Below are positions 61,001 through 64,000 of a stretch of DNA of 64,000 bases, piece after piece. Where the stretch lies: positions 20,751,709 through 20,815,708 of the forward strand of contig NC_132896.1 of assembly GCF_030463535.1 (NCBI RefSeq), given 5' to 3'. Under the pieces are notes generated by a model. The model made no database searches. It was not told the origin of the DNA and worked only from the letters and a program-made list of their open reading frames with translations. The translations under genes were made by a program, and so were the position numbers. This DNA is from Salminus brasiliensis (lineage: Eukaryota; Chordata; Actinopteri; Characiformes; Bryconidae). The stretch's first letter is position 1; each line of letters begins with the position of its first letter.

Positions 61001-62527
61001 GGGGTTGAGGTCAGGACTTGGGCAGTTCCTTGGAAGGCAGTTCCAAAAGCACTGTACCTTTTTTCCTCTGAGAAACAGCTTTTGCCTAGGTTGTATGGCT
61101 GAGTTAAATTATTTTTAAATAAGTGTACAGAAATCATCAAAGGTTAAACGCAAAGAAACATCAGTAAACTACAATACACAAGATTATCTAGATAAAGAAG
61201 CGTTAATACTCACTTGTTTACATAATATACGCTGGTATTGTACACTGAGAGTATTTTTGATTTTGCAATGTTTTTTCAGATTTGCTAGCCATAGTTTTAA
61301 CAGTATCGGTCTAATGCCCTACTACTATGTTTGAGAGTTCAAATGCTGTGCCATGCCACTTTGCCATCAGCGGCCAGAGTCAGAGAGCGCATAGTTGGCC
61401 GTTCTTTCTCCAGGTGGGCAAATGGCGCACTCTTCCCCCATCACTCTTAAAGTGATGTTGGATGGAAATGGCGTCCCAGCACTTTCCTCCGAACGCGGCA
61501 TTAGTTCAAAATAGGTGGTGGCTGGCTTCACGTGTATTGGAGGAGACGTGTTAGGTCCTTACCCTCCTAGTGATGGGGGGGAGTTATGAACAGGTGGGTT
61601 AATCGTCAATACCAGGGGAACAGAGGGCAATGGGAATAAAGACAATGGGAATTGGAAAGTAATTTAAATGCATCCATTGCATATGCAGCTATGTATATGT
61701 TTAGGATCCAGTAGTGCCTTTGGTTAAAGTTAGCGTACACATACACACATTTTAAACAGTTGTTGTAACAATGCTTTTTGAATGCTCTGAAACTATTTTG
61801 TTATTCCCTGAAGGATCTGAACTGTGGGTGGCAGTTGCCCATGCTCTGGGAGTGAAGCGTCTAGCACAAATAAAACAGATTTCCCAGGATGGGTTCCGAA
61901 CACCTGTAGTAACAATGCTGTTGGGGAACAGCAGCTACGTAATGCAAGTCGATAACCACATCAGGTAAATCCAAACAAAAATTATGAAGATGACTGTGTT
62001 TAAACAATTACACAGTACTCTGTAGTATGTAATGCATATTATATGAATAAAAGTTACCCATTGTGTAAAATACATGCATATACTTGGATCCAGGTATGAG
62101 TTTGATGTCACCAAGTGCATGTTCTCCTTTGGAAACATCACAGAGAAACTTAGGATAGCCTCCTTCAACTGCACTGGTGAAACAGTGGTTGACCTGTATG
62201 CAGGTATGTACTAAGCTTTTGTTTGGCCTTGAGCATTGTACTCAAATTGTCAGCTAAAATCCAGACTTTGTTCCCATGTCAGGGATTGGGTACTTCACTC
62301 TGCCGTACCTGGTACATGCGGGTGCCGCCCATGTCCATGCTTGTGAATGGAACCCAGATGCAGTAGCAGCTCTGCAGAGAAACCTGCAGATTAATAAAGT
62401 AGTGGACCGCTGCACGGTGCATCAGGGAGACAACAAACAAGTGAGGGCTCATATTAGTACATTGTTTTTTTTTGTTTTTTTATGTATTTTGCAAATGGAC
62501 CTGTTTACTTCATTGCAAGTATGAAGT

Positions 62528-62558
<31 letters not shown>

Positions 62559-63658
62559 ATGTTACAAAGTGAATAGCATATCAGATACTGCCTTCATCCT
62601 TCATATCACTGGGCAATATAGTTTAAATATTATCTCACTATTTTTAACTAACACAATATTTATCGAGATACACGTAGACAAAATGCATCGGTAGCAACAG
62701 ATTCCTAGTATTCCCAGAACTACTACTCAAATACTTAAAACGCAAATACAGTAATTTTCTTATGTCACAAATGTCATGTTAAGTGGGTTGAGGAGTGAGG
62801 AAGTTTAGGTAATAACCTAACCTAAACATTTACTAAATAGCATTGTCGGACTGTGTTGTGAAAAGTGGAGAAGTGCAAAATCCAAACATAGAAGGTATGT
62901 GGACAGCTGTAAAGAATGTGTGGGAACCAGTTTTTGTTTTTTTTTTACTTTAGAAAATGTAATGAAAATACAAATGTATTGTTCTTTTTATTTGTTTGTT
63001 TGTGTGTGTATTTATGTGTGTGTGTGTGTGTGTGTAAAATTAAAATTAGTAATCATTACACAAAAAAATACAGTTATTTTTGACTGCCAGTGTACCAAGC
63101 AGCTTCCAACACAATGCAGACTAAATTTCGATATGAGGAAATGCAGTATCTCTGTTCTGTCTATCTATAACTTTACTATATGAATGCTTATACATAGACA
63201 ATTACTCTAAAATAAATGTCCACTTTACATATTCTGTCTAGCTCTCCCTGAGTGACCTAGCTGACAGAGTAAACTTAGGCCTGATCCCCAGCGCTGAGGA
63301 GGGCTGGCCTGTGGCATGCCGCCTCCTGAGGAGGGACGTCGGCGGGATGCTGCACATTCACCACAATGTCACCACGCCAGTCCACCATCCGAAGCCTGGA
63401 CAGTTTTTTGACTCACAGAGGACAACTGTCTTTGAAGAAGAGGAAGAGGGAATGATGAATGCATGTCTAATGAGCACGAGTGACAGAGAAATGTGGGACG
63501 CCTGGGCCAGAGACACGGCCAGCCGCATAGGCGCACTTCTGAGAGACATCACTTTGGCCAACTGGATGACCAGCATTAAGCATATAGAGCACGTCAAGTC
63601 CTATGCACCACACATCAACCACATAGTGTTAGATTTGGAGTGTAAACCAATTAAATAA
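58001..63658 (+). CDS. trmt12: tRNA wybutosine-synthesising protein 2 homologue (TYW2), 7 exons
   Basis: TYW2 transfers the 3-amino-3-carboxypropyl group of S-adenosylmethionine to the base at position 37 of tRNA-Phe, a step in wybutosine synthesis in the cytoplasm. Exons: 58001-58053, 58145-58313, 58411-58609, 61814-61964, 62094-62203, 62283-62440, 63242-63658; all junctions GT-AG, 418 aa (human about 448). The SAM-binding Rossmann motif VVDLYAGIGYFTLPYL (222-237) crosses the exon 5/6 junction, followed by ACEWNPDAV (247-255), GDNKQ (276-280) and LGLIPSAEEGWPVACRLLRRD in exon 7. CMFSFGNITEKLRIA precedes motif I as in the family. The C-terminus SYAPHINHIVLDLEC matches the family end. The N-terminal MDEIPALKVPQRYAQLYRQH fits the family start QRYREYLERQ. 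Intron 3 (3.2 kb) is filled with repeats. Confidence 0.95.
59237..59378. mobile_element. Short MITE-like inverted repeat, trmt12 intron 3
   Basis: GGGGTTCTCAAACCAGTCCC at the left end and GGATTAGTTTGAGAATCAGTG at the right end are imperfect inverted repeats about 140 bases apart. The arrangement matches a widespread teleost MITE whose ends contain a TTCTCAAAC core. Confidence 0.5.
60380..60667 (-). repeat. Fish SINE-like repeat, trmt12 intron 3
   Basis: It contains GCCTTGCTCAAGGGCCCAAC, then CCAGGAATCGAACCCACATC and TGAGCCACCACTGCCCCT, a well-known dispersed teleost sequence. GAATCGAACC is the reverse complement of a tRNA-type B box (GGTTCGATTC), so a minus-strand tRNA-derived SINE is plausible. 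The family is not named here. Confidence 0.55.
61335..61660. repeat. Dispersed fish repeat, trmt12 intron 3
   Basis: GCCATCAGCGGCCAGAGTC, GTTGGCCGTTCTTTCTCC, GTGATGTTGGATGG, CTTTCCTCCGAACGCGGC and GGCTTCACGTGTATTGGAGG occur in the order seen in a common teleost SINE-like repeat. The element ends in the A/G-rich GACAATGGGAATTGGAAAG. Confidence 0.55.
62529..62559. repeat. Poly-C/poly-A tract, trmt12 intron 6
   Basis: A run of about 20 C is followed directly by about 11 A. The exact length may be unreliable in assembly. Confidence 0.85.
62999..63036. repeat. Interrupted (TG)n microsatellite, trmt12 intron 6
   Basis: TG-rich run with one TATTTA interruption about 205 bases before exon 7. Confidence 0.8.
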
Positions 63659-63690
63659 GTTGACAGAGAAAGGGTCTGTATCTGTGTGTC

Positions 63691-63696
63691 AATAAA
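63691..63696 (+). terminator. trmt12: trmt12 polyadenylation signal (AATAAA)
   Basis: A canonical AATAAA lies 33 bases after the stop codon and is followed by a TG/T-rich downstream element (TTACTGTTGTTATCC). This implies a very short 3' UTR. Confidence 0.6.
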
Positions 63697-64000
63697 TGGG
63701 CTTACTGTTGTTATCCTTGCTTGGTGTCTTGAAGGATTTGCTGGTCACAAATTACAGTAAAAAAATTCTGCAGTGGCTGAACGCCCCACGGTGCTCATTT
63801 GAATTTTCCAGAGAGCAGGAGTTACAAGCTGTCGGTGGTGTGTGTTTGTGTTTATGTTGCAAAGTAAATCCAGCTCATTTACATAGTCTAGCTTTTCCGC
63901 TGAGATGTCAATACGAGAAGTAAAGAGCTGCCTGTAACTGAATAGATTCTCGTCAATCTCGTTCTAATCTCGAATGAAAAACCAGACCGCGGTTAATCGG
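63697..64000. other. Downstream flank of trmt12
   Basis: The last 300 bases hold the trmt12 cleavage region and then unique sequence with an AAGTAAAGAGCTGCC patch. No exon, repeat or RNA gene can be supported. A 75-codon frame at 63696-63923 looks incidental. Confidence 0.4.

Overview
The window is teleost fish genomic DNA. Genes are split by GT-AG introns, (TG)n microsatellites are frequent, and there are many decayed Tc1/mariner elements, MITEs and fish-type SINE/LINE fragments. The protein genes match vertebrate families closely. The mix of repeats resembles otophysan fishes (characins, catfishes and relatives), but the species cannot be fixed from the sequence.

Positions 1 to about 31,450 hold no protein gene that I can support. 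This half is mostly unique non-coding DNA, interrupted by Tc1-like remnants (1-640, 11305-13590, 19590-20350, 22966-24022, 29130-29420, 29765-30132), MITEs (2515-2960, 9161-9384, 24611-24991), a LINE fragment (24040-24460) and microsatellites. Several compositionally complex, repeat-free stretches (notably 4930-5360, 14190-14670, 18830-19120, 21500-22010 and 25300-26050) look like conserved non-coding elements. In other vertebrates the gene beside CLINT1 is EBF1, whose surroundings are rich in such elements, so this may be part of an EBF1-type regulatory desert. A CpG-rich block at 9880-10880 has a TATA-like box and a consensus splice donor but no recognisable ORF.

Positions 31,450 to 63,700 hold five densely packed genes in alternating orientation. 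clint1 (+, 12 coding exons, 624 aa) encodes the epsin-like TGN/endosome clathrin adaptor. lsm11 (-, 4 exons, 327 aa) encodes the U7 snRNP Sm-like protein for histone mRNA 3' processing. zbtb3 (+, one coding exon, 581 aa) encodes a BTB and two-zinc-finger nuclear factor. rnaseh2c (-, 4 coding exons, 136 aa) encodes RNase H2 subunit C. trmt12/tyw2 (+, 7 exons, 418 aa) encodes the wybutosine-synthesis aminocarboxypropyl transferase. I assembled all exon chains by hand; every junction keeps frame and matches the family sequence. clint1/lsm11 and zbtb3/rnaseh2c converge; lsm11/zbtb3 and rnaseh2c/trmt12 are head to head and may share promoters. The genes do not form one pathway. The link is positional: clint1-lsm11 is an ancient vertebrate neighbour pair, while the other three lie on other chromosomes in human.

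I found no CRISPR, prokaryote-like operon, tRNA or rRNA gene, and no clear new molecular system. The most open items are the orphan CpG island, the candidate conserved elements, and the uORFs and inserted MITE of zbtb3.
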